From: Prochlorococcus sp. AG-402-I20
GTDB lineage: Bacteria; Cyanobacteriota; Cyanobacteriia; PCC-6307; Cyanobiaceae
NCBI GenBank assembly: GCA_003216975.1
Contig: QCHY01000007.1
Location: 21,050-85,049, forward strand
Reading direction: 5' to 3'
DNA length: 64,000 nt
Shown: positions 41,755 through 51,465 of the stretch, piece by piece
Numbering within the stretch: position 1 is the first letter of the stretch
How the letters are laid out: every line of letters starts with the position of its first letter
The notes under the pieces: generated by a model
What the model saw: the letters and a program-made list of their open reading frames with translations, nothing else
Told to the model about the DNA's origin: nothing
Databases searched by the model: none
Translations under genes and position numbers: made by a program

Positions 41755-41919
41755 ATGAAACTAAAAACTCCTTTGAACATAATCAAAAATGCATTAAGTG
41801 ATATTCGAACAATGCATGACTTCTCTTACACGGTTCCAAATGAAACTAGAGATGAGTTTTGGGAAAAAGAATGTAGTAATCATCCAACAGCATCTACTTG
41901 TAAAGTTTATGAGGGCTAA
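41755..41919 (+). CDS. micro-protein with CP12-C-terminus-like motif (54 aa)
   Basis: Read directly: MKLKTPLNIIKNALSDIRTMHDFSYTVPNETRDEFWEKECSNHPTASTCKVYEG; GGAGGG just upstream. Confidence 0.6.
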   Translation: MKLKTPLNIIKNALSDIRTMHDFSYTVPNETRDEFWEKECSNHPTASTCKVYEG

Positions 41920-41985
41920 CAAAAATAAACTTTGTACGAGTTAATAGCTGTTCAACCAAACAAGAATTATCTAAGCAAAAAAAAA

Positions 41986-42002
41986 GCCCTGCCTAGCAGG
42001 GC
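41986..42002 (-). terminator. GCCCTGC-cta-GCAGGGC with T-run (minus strand)
   Basis: Perfect inverted repeat downstream of DUF4278 gene. Confidence 0.75.
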
Positions 42003-42023
42003 CATATAAAAAGATTTAACAAA

Positions 42024-42197
42024 CTAATGTTGATAGCGATGACCGCGATAAGCCAATTGGGAATTTAGCTCAGACTTAGCATCGCTTCTGCATGTGTTGT
42101 AGTGATTACGCCTGTAAGTCAGCTCAACACAATCCTTTTGAGCTTTTTGCTCTTTGTGCTGGACATAGTTTTGTCCACGATATAGAAGAGTTGTCAT
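42024..42197 (-). CDS. DUF4278-type protein (YRG repeats, 57 aa)
   Basis: MTTLLYRGQNYVQHKEQKAQKDCVELTYRRNHYNTCRSDAKSELNSQLAYRGHRYQH. Confidence 0.75.
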   Translation of the reverse strand: MTTLLYRGQNYVQHKEQKAQKDCVELTYRRNHYNTCRSDAKSELNSQLAYRGHRYQH

Positions 42198-42216
42198 CAT
42201 CCATACTCCGAATGTT

Positions 42217-42279
42217 GATTTAAGTCCCCGTTCCTTGGCTTAAATCGAGATGCGGCTCGCTATGTAACGAGTTGAACGT
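42217..42279 (-). promoter_or_regulatory. structured 5' leader (candidate cis-regulatory RNA)
   Basis: ACGTTCA + CTCG..CGAG hairpin + GATTTAAG-CCAAGGAACGGGGA-CTTAAATC hairpin; homologous to 25636..25692. Confidence 0.6.
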
Positions 42280-42431
42280 TTTGGTAGCGGTTGCTACAAA
42301 AACTATTATGTTATGAGTGGATGGCACTTGTAGTTCATCTGGATACAAAACTATCTAGTGGTATATACTCAATTTTTAAAATCTTTTTTTCTTATATCAA
42401 CTTAAATAGAATTCTCCTAATTTTTTATGCT

Positions 42432-42695
42432 TTAAGAAGTCTCCCATAAGGGTTTCTTAGAGACTTCCCATTCTGTTTCCACTGACGAACTCCATAGTTC
42501 TCTTGCTTTTTCATAAGTTAGCTTCTCACTTTCATGTAATTGAATATGAGGAGTAATGCCGTGTAGGAATCTGAGCCTGCAGCTAGCGTAATGAACTCTT
42601 ATGTATGTAGTTCCGTCTTCATCAGGGTGTTTATCTTTTAAAAACCTCATTGCCCAGACTCGATCTTTTTTCACAAGCCAACTTTCATTTTGCAT
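42432..42695 (-). CDS. DUF1651-type protein
   Basis: W...R..LKDKHPDEDG...A-x2-LW pattern; relative of 37564..37809. Confidence 0.6.
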   Translation of the reverse strand: MQNESWLVKKDRVWAMRFLKDKHPDEDGTTYIRVHYASCRLRFLHGITPHIQLHESEKLTYEKARELWSSSVETEWEVSKKPLWETS

Positions 42696-42697
42696 TT

Positions 42698-42913
42698 TCA
42701 GTAGGAGCTTGGGTTATCTCTTTTATGCTGCCTAGCCTTTGAATGACAGCTATCAGGTGACCAACGATTTTTAACAACTTCAAGGAAATCACATATGAAT
42801 TCATCTGGGCAATCAAGTTCATCCTGCAATTCAGCTAACTCATCAATAAAAAATTCGAATGTTCTACTTATTAAACCTGACTTTTGCTTTTGAGACGGAA
42901 TCCATTTGGCCAT
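42698..42913 (-). CDS. small protein, DELAELQ-x2-LDCP-x-EFI family
   Basis: Paralog of 9999..10190. Confidence 0.6.
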   Translation of the reverse strand: MAKWIPSQKQKSGLISRTFEFFIDELAELQDELDCPDEFICDFLEVVKNRWSPDSCHSKARQHKRDNPSSY

Positions 42914-43267
42914 AAGTAGAAAAAATAATTAGCTAAAAAATAATTAAACTATTACTGCAGAACCTATTTGGTAAACACCTGCTATTAAAAGCAAAACAGG
43001 AAGGTTTATTAAAACTAAAAGCTTAGCGGCGGTAATTTTATTAATTACTGTCATTGCTAAATGTTTTTAAAAAGCTGAATCAATTATTGGGAACATAACC
43101 AGGAATAATCTATCCCTAAAGGTCGGTTCAGGTAGGGCTAACCAGTTCGGGTACAAAAAGAGGAAACCCCTCCAAAAATGTGAATTAATTCTGGATAGAG
43201 TGGGACATCAAGAGAAGATTATGAAACGCAATTTATTATTTTTGACATCGGCCATGTTTTGAAAGCT

Positions 43268-43426
43268 ATGAATGCACAAGCCGAAAGTTTTTGGTTGATC
43301 CTTCAAAACAGTACTTACGGAATAGAAAAAATAGAAATGAAAAACATGTCTCAATGCAAGGAACAAGGTAAGCAGTACACAAAAAGTTCGGGTATTCCTC
43401 GTTACTTGTGCTTAATAGGCAAATAA
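43268..43426 (+). CDS. hypothetical micro-protein (52 aa)
   Basis: Read directly: MNAQAESFWLILQNSTYGIEKIEMKNMSQCKEQGKQYTKSSGIPRYLCLIGK. Confidence 0.45.
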   Translation: MNAQAESFWLILQNSTYGIEKIEMKNMSQCKEQGKQYTKSSGIPRYLCLIGK

Positions 43427-43509
43427 AAAAGTATCAAACAAAATACATTATTGGTACAACTGGATAGTTAAATTGCTGACTTTTGATTAGTAGAAGAATT
43501 GAAGGTGGT

Positions 43510-43721
43510 TTAACAACAATCACAACCTTTGTCTCCTTTTATTGCATTTTCTTCAAAAGTATCAGCAATATCTCGAAGCATTAATGCGATAAATGCAGGA
43601 GGACATTGGAGCTCACTAGCATACTTAGCGTATTGCTGAGCATTTCCATGCATAGCTGGAATAATGATGTTACGATTTGATCTTCAGTGGGTGACCACTT
43701 CGTTTCACATTTTTCAGTCAT
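43510..43721 (-). pseudogene. frameshifted member of the CP-x2-FI family
   Basis: MTEKCETKWSPTEDQIVT (frame 1) then IIIPAMHGNAQQYAKYASELQCPPAFIALMLRDIADTFEENAIKGDKGCDCC* in another frame. Confidence 0.6.
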
Positions 43722-44044
43722 AGTTTACAGTCACCTACCAACAAAAATATAAATGTGTTTTGCATGGAGTCAATATTGTAAATCCATTTACCACTTGCTT
43801 AAGCATTTGATCAAACGACACCCAATTTCATTCCACTTTTCACCTTCGCAAGAATCTTATCGTCTAAATCATTGTCTGTTTGAAGAACTAGCCACTCAAT
43901 TGCACTGATAATAAAAGCTTTCATTTGCTTCTTGAAAAATTTTTTCAACATCAAAAAAAGTACTGGCTTTAGTATTAAGAAAAGGAAACTAACCATTACA
44001 TTCCAATTTATTCAATATGGTTTTACCTCATATTCTCAAATATT

Positions 44045-44085
44045 GGTGTAACCACCCCAAAAATCTTCGCATTGCACTACAACAT
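44045..44085 (+). repeat. 41-nt repeat, copy B
   Basis: GGTGTAACCACCCCAAAAATCTTCGCATTGCACTACAACAT. Confidence 0.85.
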
Positions 44086-44132
44086 CGACTTAGTTCGTTG
44101 GTTAGATTCATCAGGATTTTTATTTTTTTAAC

Positions 44133-44225
44133 ATGCTTACTCCATATCACATAATTTTATTCGGAATACTTTTAGTAGTTAGTTGTGCTTCAATTTTTCA
44201 AATGTCCACTGCAGAGCAAAGCTGA
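44133..44225 (+). CDS. micro-membrane protein (30 aa)
   Basis: MLTPYHIILFGILLVVSCASIFQMSTAEQS; homologous, interrupted copy at 38084..38194. Confidence 0.5.
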   Translation: MLTPYHIILFGILLVVSCASIFQMSTAEQS

Positions 44226-44346
44226 TGACATCTTTTTTTATAATTGCAATGGCTGGTTATTTCTATATGATGGCCTGCTTATGGAGAGATTTAAGAAGAA
44301 CCAAAACAAGTTGAAATTCACTTAATATTTTAATTTTTAAAATTGC

Positions 44347-44553
44347 TTGTTAACTTCAAAGAAGACTCAAACAAATCTTCTTTATTATCTAGCAAAAAGA
44401 ATGCAAAGCCTTACAAAATTTTCAGTAATTGGTATACCCGCAACCATTGGGATAGGAATTGCCTGGGTGGGGAACCGAATTATTAAAAATGAAAAAGATC
44501 TCAAAGATCGTGAATTAGAACTTAAGCTTCAACTAAACAATAAATTTCATTGA
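44347..44553 (+). CDS. hypothetical small protein
   Basis: 68-aa ORF; start TTG as given in the ORF track. Confidence 0.45.
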   Translation: MLTSKKTQTNLLYYLAKRMQSLTKFSVIGIPATIGIGIAWVGNRIIKNEKDLKDRELELKLQLNNKFH

Positions 44554-44579
44554 AAATCTTTAATCAGAAGAAAAACTCA

Positions 44580-45380
44580 ATGATGAATAATATTGGCCTA
44601 ATTTTATTTGATATAGATGGGGTTATTCGTGACGTAACAAACAGCTATCGATTGGCTATCCAAGAAACTGTAAATTTTTTTAGTGGGTGGAGACCCTCGA
44701 TAGATGATATTGATTCTATAAAAAGTGAAGGCTGTTGGAACAATGATTGGGATTTGAGCCTAGAAATGATTAATAGACATGTACAAACAAACAATCTTTC
44801 TTTTTCAGCTCCGTCTAGAAAAATATTAATTGAATGCTTTGAAAAATTTTATTTTGGTGGAGATCCAAACCATGACTCTAGTGAATGGTCAGGTTTTATT
44901 AAAGATGAAACGTTATTAGTCAAGCAAACACTTTTTAAGGAATTAACTCAGCGAAGAATTGATTGGGGTTTCGTAAGTGGAGCTGAATTACCATCAGCGA
45001 AATTCGTCTTAGAGCAGAGGCTTGGCTTAGCCTCTGCTCCCTTGATTGCAATGGGTGAAGCGCCTGAAAAACCTGATCCAACAGGTTTTATTTCACTATC
45101 TTCTAAACTTTCAAAAAATCCTTTAGGCCTTTCCAACCATCCAATTGCATATATTGGAGATACTGTTGCAGATGTTAAAACAGTACTAAATGCTCGAATT
45201 AAGATCCCTGATCAGAAATTTATAAGTATCGCTATTGCCCCCCCACATTTACATGTAGATTCAAGTCGAGAGAAACGTCTAACTTATGAGGCAGAGTTGA
45301 GAAAAGCAGGTGCAGACCTAATTATTAAATCGATGGACAATTTAAAAAATGAAATTCTAAATTTGTTTCTAAACCATTAG
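44580..45380 (+). CDS. HAD-superfamily hydrolase
   Basis: ILFDIDGVIRDV motif, FVSGAE, IAYIGDTVADV. Confidence 0.85.
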   Translation: MMNNIGLILFDIDGVIRDVTNSYRLAIQETVNFFSGWRPSIDDIDSIKSEGCWNNDWDLSLEMINRHVQTNNLSFSAPSRKILIECFEKFYFGGDPNHDSSEWSGFIKDETLLVKQTLFKELTQRRIDWGFVSGAELPSAKFVLEQRLGLASAPLIAMGEAPEKPDPTGFISLSSKLSKNPLGLSNHPIAYIGDTVADVKTVLNARIKIPDQKFISIAIAPPHLHVDSSREKRLTYEAELRKAGADLIIKSMDNLKNEILNLFLNH

Positions 45381-45526
45381 ATAATTCGATAATCTAATTT
45401 TTATTTCTCATAATTATTCAGTTGAACAATAAAAAATTCACATAAGTAATTTGTTAGAGAGGTGCTTAAAACAATTAGTAAATTATGAGCAATTAACCGT
45501 CTTTAGCACGTAACTGCAAAACTAAA

Positions 45527-45811
45527 TCAAGCTGAAACTGCTTCAGCATTAATTACATCATCATCAGACATGTTTACTTCATCATCATTTGATTTCTTAT
45601 TTTGAAGAATGTAGTAAGCAGCTCCGCCAGCTACTGTTGAGGAGACAATTAATCCAGAAATAAGTGTAAGAGCAACGAGTCCGCCTATCAGTCCACCTTT
45701 CAAACGAAGAAGATTTGATTTAATTAAAAGAAGTAAAAGTAATGTTGAAGTTGCTTTTAATGAAGCGATTCTTAAAGCTGTTAAAGGCCAAAATGGATTA
45801 AAGAAAAACAT
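45527..45811 (-). CDS. hypothetical membrane protein
   Basis: 94-aa ORF with TM segments and acidic tail. Confidence 0.5.
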   Translation of the reverse strand: MFFFNPFWPLTALRIASLKATSTLLLLLLIKSNLLRLKGGLIGGLVALTLISGLIVSSTVAGGAAYYILQNKKSNDDEVNMSDDDVINAEAVSA

Positions 45812-46246
45812 CTTAAAATTTCTTTCTTCAAATGTAGAGGTTTTTTTGACTTATTGAGGAAAAAAAACTAGAAAATGTTGAAATTGCTTGTAGTTCCTTT
45901 AGGAGTAACAAAGTCTTGTACAACTTCTTCGCTCATACATTCAGTTGGATAGGAGATCACATTCTTTGCTGTGAATCCTGCACCAATGGCAACAACACCA
46001 ATCACAAAAATCCATTTGGATCTTTCACTTGAAATAAGTCTGTTAATCATTTACGAAAAAACATTGATTTTTATTCTGTCAAATAGCCTGAGAATTGGGT
46101 CAAAAAGATATTGATCGAGAGTTTTATCAGCATTTTGAGAAGTCATTACCCAATAAATAAAAGCCCAATACAAAGAAGAGTTAATATTTTAGGCCAAAAG
46201 TTTTCTGGATAATTCGAATAGGAGTTGAATTGATTTTCTTTTCTCA

Positions 46247-46459
46247 TTACTTCCAACGTATACGTTCTGGATGATCTTTTTCAATTTTCCTAAGTAGCAA
46301 AACCAAAACCACAAGACTCAATGGTCCAATGACAAGTGAAACTTGCATAAAGGTTTTTATTAAAGGATCTAAAACCGCAAAAAAATTCATCACCTCAACA
46401 ACTGTCGCCACCATAACAACCAATAATCTTGAAAGTGTGTCTGGAGGAATTAAGAACAT
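46247..46459 (-). CDS. small membrane protein
   Basis: 70-aa ORF. Confidence 0.5.
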   Translation of the reverse strand: MFLIPPDTLSRLLVVMVATVVEVMNFFAVLDPLIKTFMQVSLVIGPLSLVVLVLLLRKIEKDHPERIRWK

Positions 46460-46703
46460 ATCTTCTTACTGATTTACTTATTGCTTTTATCTTAGTATTA
46501 GCTTGAATTTATAAATACATTTTAATTTGTTTTGGAATGTGCGGTCAACGTCCAAATATTCGCCTAGTCCGTCCTCCGGTTTCCTCTGTTAAACAACTAA
46601 CCCGGTTTCAATCATTGGTAAGTTTCCTTAAAAAATATTAGTTCTTGTATTAGGAAGATTTCAATAAAGTTGCTAATTTCGTATTAGCTCCAAATTAACT
46701 TAA

Positions 46704-47300
46704 TTGACCTTCAGATCATTATTGTTATTAGCACATCTACAAGCATTTCTCATCCCTATCCTTATTGGAATTAAGTCCATAAACAGATTCAAGCAAATTA
46801 GATTTCCTCTGCTACCACCTTTTGCCTTTATCTCACTAGGCCTTGCTTCAATGTTTGAGATGTTCGATCATACGACTACGGATTGGATATATGTAGATCA
46901 CTCATCAATATATAATTGGCTGTTTTATTCATTTCTTTCTATTGGATTATCGTTCTTTACTATTTCAGTAGCTAAAAACAAGTCGATCATAACTACCAAT
47001 ATTTTGTTAATAATTGCCGCGCTTCTTTCTTATTGGTTACTAGATAAGTCAACAACTCTTTTAATTCAAGTATTATTAAGTATTCTACTTATATCACAAT
47101 GGTGGAAACGATTTAAAGATTGGGTCTTCTTTATTTATCCTATCACAGGAGTAATCTTTACTACATTCTTTGGGATCCTACTTTCAAGTTCAGGCGAACA
47201 AATATGGCATGTATTTATAGGTCCATCAGGAACGATAAGTGTCTTAGCTTTTTACGCAGTTTTAAAGAGATCAAGAAAAAAAGAAATCATTTCTGCTTAA
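46704..47300 (+). CDS. multi-TM hypothetical membrane protein
   Basis: 198-aa hydrophobic ORF; non-ATG start in track. Confidence 0.65.
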   Translation: MTFRSLLLLAHLQAFLIPILIGIKSINRFKQIRFPLLPPFAFISLGLASMFEMFDHTTTDWIYVDHSSIYNWLFYSFLSIGLSFFTISVAKNKSIITTNILLIIAALLSYWLLDKSTTLLIQVLLSILLISQWWKRFKDWVFFIYPITGVIFTTFFGILLSSSGEQIWHVFIGPSGTISVLAFYAVLKRSRKKEIISA

Positions 47301-47638
47301 TAAGATATTGATCAACTTCAAGATCGCTATGACTTATTAAAATTACAGTTACAGTTATCATCTTAGGTAAGATGATTCATCCCACTACGTTGATTAATGT
47401 TTAAAAGCCAATGAGTCTGAGTTCTCATAGACAACACAAAATTTATATTGCTGCAACGATGGGGTATGGACTTGGTTCTGAAGATCCAGAAGAATTAGCG
47501 CTTTATGAGATGATCAAAAAAGAAATAGAAAGAGACTCCAAAAACAGAAATATGGGCATTAAAAGAACTGATTAGACTCTCATTTCAGAAAGTGTCTAAA
47601 GATAGGGTAGGCATTTAACTTCGCTAACTTAAAGATCT

Positions 47639-47710
47639 GCGGGTGTAGTTCAGTGGTAGAACGTCAGCTTCCCAAGCTGAATGTCGCCAGTTCGAGTCTG
47701 GTCATCCGCT
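47639..47710 (+). tRNA. tRNA-Gly(CCC)
   Basis: GCGGGTG/CATCCGC acceptor stem, TCAGC-TTCCCAA-GCTGA anticodon arm, GTTCGAGTC T-loop. Confidence 0.93.
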
Positions 47711-47815
47711 TGAAAAAATCGAAACTAAATTCTAATTGTGTGGTGTAACTCACAACAGCCAGTTCAGTCCACAGAAAACAATTGATATCGACATAATTTG
47801 ATTTTAGAGATTTAC

Positions 47816-48160
47816 ATGGATAACCCCTCTAAGGAACAAATACTTGCTGCATCCAGTGGATGGGTTGCTACAACATTAAATTTCCTTCCTGGCTTAGGTG
47901 CTGGATACCTTTACCAACGTCGCTGGATTCCTTACTTTGCAACTGGAGGAGCAGCTACAGCTTGGTTCGTTCTAGGAGCCATCTTAAATGGTGATACAGA
48001 GCCAACACAAGCCGAACAATTAATTGGAATAGGAGGCTTATTTTTGATATCAATCACAACAATGGTTGAATCTAAAATTGCTCATAAGAAAGCAACATTA
48101 GTCGTAGAAGAACAGCTTCAGGCAAAGACTCCAAAGAAAAAAGGAGGTCTTTTTAGATAA
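47816..48160 (+). CDS. small membrane protein
   Basis: ORF 47798..48160; more likely ATG at 47816 (MDNPSKEQ...). Confidence 0.65.
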   Translation: MDNPSKEQILAASSGWVATTLNFLPGLGAGYLYQRRWIPYFATGGAATAWFVLGAILNGDTEPTQAEQLIGIGGLFLISITTMVESKIAHKKATLVVEEQLQAKTPKKKGGLFR

Positions 48161-48291
48161 TCAGTCATTTAGAAAATTAATAGTGCTGACAGTAAAAAAT
48201 CATAATTGTGTTAGGAGAGGTTTAAGATATGACAGAATTTTAAATAAATATATGCAATGCTCTTTTTTGATCAAATCGTCTAATCAAATAA

Positions 48292-48576
48292 GTGGCTCTA
48301 GAAACAACCGTATTCACCTTTATGCTTTCTGTTCCGTTTAAACAATGGGCAGCGGTATATGACAGTGAAGAAAACAAACAACTTATGAAAGAAGAAAAAA
48401 TTGTTTGTCTTTTTAGAGTGATGAATAAAGAGGGTCCAAGTAGAGCCGTTTTTCCAGAGCAAGCTGAAGAAGGTAAATCAATCGCAATGTTTTCCAATCC
48501 TGAAGTAAGACCTTTAATTGAGGAAGCTGGACACATTTATGATTCAACCGTCATCACTAGTTACTTACGAGGTTAA
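48292..48576 (+). CDS. DUF3764-type protein
   Basis: Similar to 7756..8067 and 22612..22913; upstream codons suggest a non-ATG start in the track. Confidence 0.65.
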   Translation: MALETTVFTFMLSVPFKQWAAVYDSEENKQLMKEEKIVCLFRVMNKEGPSRAVFPEQAEEGKSIAMFSNPEVRPLIEEAGHIYDSTVITSYLRG

Positions 48577-48583
48577 TTAAAAG

Positions 48584-48835
48584 ATGAAACACTTTCTTTC
48601 TCTTGTTGTGTTTGCTTTATTTATAAGTGGCTGTACAAAGAACACTTCTCGAGTCAGTTCCTTAAAACCAAATGTAATCTCTGAGACACAAAGACAAAGA
48701 AATCTTTGCCTTGATTGGTATGCTTACAGAATTGAAACTGCTAAAGCAATTTCAGACCTAAATCTCAAAACAGAAAAAGAGTCGGATTTAATGGTTTATT
48801 GTGAGTTCTTTAAAAATGTAGCTGACACGAATTAA
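48584..48835 (+). CDS. small lipoprotein-like protein
   Basis: MKHFLSLVVFALFISGCTKN lipobox; LC-x-DWYAYR ... DLNLK ... YCEFF. Confidence 0.6.
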   Translation: MKHFLSLVVFALFISGCTKNTSRVSSLKPNVISETQRQRNLCLDWYAYRIETAKAISDLNLKTEKESDLMVYCEFFKNVADTN

Positions 48836-49044
48836 CTTTTTACATTGAATTAGCCCTCTGGTTTTATGTCTTGAAACTTTCCCAACAATACAACTGAATC
48901 TAAAATATTTTACTCTCCATTTTTTAGACTTATCGGCTAGTACAACACAAAAATTTTAAGAACATTAAAGCTTCGAATCTATGCTAGAAATATAAAAGAA
49001 AGAATCATCAATTTAAAGACTTAACCAACTACAAAAAGATCTAA

Positions 49045-50739
49045 ATGGGCAGTACTAAAGCTAAGCAGACAACTAGAACTTTTTCGGAGTTTGCAAAACA
49101 AGCTGACTACTCATTCTTGGATTCTCTCGAACCTGATCCTCAGGCAACAGATGATGGTGACGACCACCTAACAAGAGAGGTCTTTTCTGGTCACTATGTA
49201 CCTGTCACTCCAACAGCAATTCCAAAGCCAGAATATGTCGCTCACAGTAAAATATTATTTAACGAGTTAGGCTTGAGCCAGGAACTTCCTCTAGATGAGC
49301 TTTTTCGTCGTCTATTCTCCGGCGACATAAGTGTTGCGACAACACCGATGCGACCATTTGGTTGGGCTACCGGTTACGCACTATCTATCTATGGAACTGA
49401 ATATACTCAGCAGTGTCCATTTGGGACAGGTAACGGCTATGGAGATGGGAGAGCTATTTCTGTATTTGAAGGTCTGTTTAATGGCAAAAGATGGGAGATG
49501 CAACTGAAAGGAGGAGGTCCAACACCATACTGTAGAGGGGCTGATGGACGAGCAGTGCTTCGTTCAAGTGTTCGTGAGTTTTTAGCGCAGGAATATATGC
49601 AATCACTCGGAGTACCAACATCACGATCTCTCACACTATATGTCTCTAAATCTGAAACAGTCCGCAGGCCTTGGTATACAAAAGACTCCAATTCAATCGA
49701 TCCAGACATATTGGTAGAAACACCAGCTGCAATCTCAACACGAGTCGCGCCATCATTTTTACGGGTAGGTCAGATAGAACTCTTTTCACGTCGAGTACGC
49801 AACAATGAGCATCAAGATGCAATGAAAGAGCTCGAGATGATTGTGAAGCACTTAATCGTAAGAAATTACAAGGAGGAAATTGATCCGACCCTTAGCTTTA
49901 GCGATCAAGTCGTTGAGCTCGCAAATTCATTCCGAGAACGACTCACATCATTAGTAGCTAATTGGATGCGGATTGGCTACTGCCAAGGTAATTTCAACAG
50001 TGACAACTGCGCTGCAGGAGGTTTCACCCTCGATTACGGTCCATTTGGTTTTTGCGAACTCTTCGATCCCAGATTCCAACCTTGGACAGGAGGTGGTGAA
50101 CATTTTGCGTTCTTTAACCAACAAGTTGCTGCCGAAGCAAATTATCAAATGTTTTGGGGGGCGATTCGACCTCTACTTACCGGCAACGCAAAGGCACTGG
50201 AGAGGCTAGATTTCATCCGCGATGGATTTACTACGGTAATGAATCAGAAAATGGAGAACATGTGGACAAAGAAACTAGGCTTAGTCACCTATGACGCACC
50301 TCTAGTAAATGAAATGCTACAACTCATGGTTCACACAAAGGTCGACTACACAATCTTTTTCCGAAAACTTTCAAGTATCCCCAAAAAAGTTAAGGACTTA
50401 AAAGATAGTTTCTATCTACCAATTTCAGTAGAGATTGAGACCAAATGGATCAGTTGGCTACAAAGATGGCTGGAGCACGTAATTAACAAAGGTGATCAAA
50501 ATGAAATATCAGCAAAAATGAAGAGCATTAATCCAAAATACACATGGAGGGAATGGCTCATCACACCAGCATACGAAATGGCAGAGAAAGGCGACTATGG
50601 TCTCATAATGGAACTACAAGCAGTTTTAGAGAAACCTTACGAGGAACAATCATTAGAGGTACAGAAAAAATACGACAGACTCAAGCCCAAGAAATTCTTT
50701 GGAGCCGGTGGGATTTCCCATTACAGCTGTTCCTCATGA
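49045..50739 (+). CDS. selO: SelO/YdiU family protein adenylyltransferase
   Basis: [36 protein letters not shown]-terminal [10 protein letters not shown]. Confidence 0.93.
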   Translation: MGSTKAKQTTRTFSEFAKQADYSFLDSLEPDPQATDDGDDHLTREVFSGHYVPVTPTAIPKPEYVAHSKILFNELGLSQELPLDELFRRLFSGDISVATTPMRPFGWATGYALSIYGTEYTQQCPFGTGNGYGDGRAISVFEGLFNGKRWEMQLKGGGPTPYCRGADGRAVLRSSVREFLAQEYMQSLGVPTSRSLTLYVSKSETVRRPWYTKDSNSIDPDILVETPAAISTRVAPSFLRVGQIELFSRRVRNNEHQDAMKELEMIVKHLIVRNYKEEIDPTLSFSDQVVELANSFRERLTSLVANWMRIGYCQGNFNSDNCAAGGFTLDYGPFGFCELFDPRFQPWTGGGEHFAFFNQQVAAEANYQMFWGAIRPLLTGNAKALERLDFIRDGFTTVMNQKMENMWTKKLGLVTYDAPLVNEMLQLMVHTKVDYTIFFRKLSSIPKKVKDLKDSFYLPISVEIETKWISWLQRWLEHVINKGDQNEISAKMKSINPKYTWREWLITPAYEMAEKGDYGLIMELQAVLEKPYEEQSLEVQKKYDRLKPKKFFGAGGISHYSCSS

Positions 50740-51059
50740 ATCATCACCAGAATTTAAAACCTACGAAGTTAGGGCTTTAGAATTTAAAACCAAAGTTTAA
50801 TTATCTTCAATAGGAACAACAAACATAAAAAGATTCTTTGAATGACTTTTTTATATAGAGAACCGAACCAATCATTTTCTCGACAAAGAAATATTCAACG
50901 CATTATTAGGTTATTGAGTTTGAACCATGTCCGAAGATACAAAATCTAAAATCAGAATTTTTCTTCCATTTAGTTGTTTCATTCCCGCTCTCATTTCTTT
51001 TGGAGTGATTAACTTCCACCAACTTTATGCAGGCATCTCTCCCATATCCATTTAGAACC

Positions 51060-51194
51060 ATGTCATCACATAATCCTGAATTCTACGAATCAATAGTTGA
51101 AGCTTCAGATAGAGGAGAGTTATGGGGACAAAATCAAACTTCTAATAACATTAATCAACTTGAAATCAACTTTGATCCATCTGTTTATAAATAA
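51060..51194 (+). CDS. micro-protein MSSHNPEFYESIVEASDRGELWGQNQ... (44 aa)
   Basis: Relative of 7376..7456. Confidence 0.4.
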   Translation: MSSHNPEFYESIVEASDRGELWGQNQTSNNINQLEINFDPSVYK

Positions 51195-51465
51195 TGCAAA
51201 ACTTCGATAAAATAAATCCAAACTAAGAAGATAGAGAATTACTTTCTTACTTAAAGTCCACCTTTGACCTTGGGACACAAACTATCATTGGACAAGATGA
51301 GGATGAGATAGTTGATGACCTAATTGATTTGATGACTATATATAATGAAGATCTATAACTAGAGTTAATACTTTAAATACTAACTTGTGTGATTTAGAAA
51401 TTTCTTTTTTTAATACGATCGAAATGTAAAAATTATTGAAATCCCGAAAATATAAAGAGAAAATC

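Noticed and set aside
47639-47710. tRNA-Gly as an island attachment site
   Set aside because: I saw no second copy of the tRNA 3' end and no integrase in the window
49437-50780. ORFs 49437..49709, 49951..50148, 49973..50209, 50544..50780
   Set aside because: Alternative-frame ORFs inside or overlapping selO
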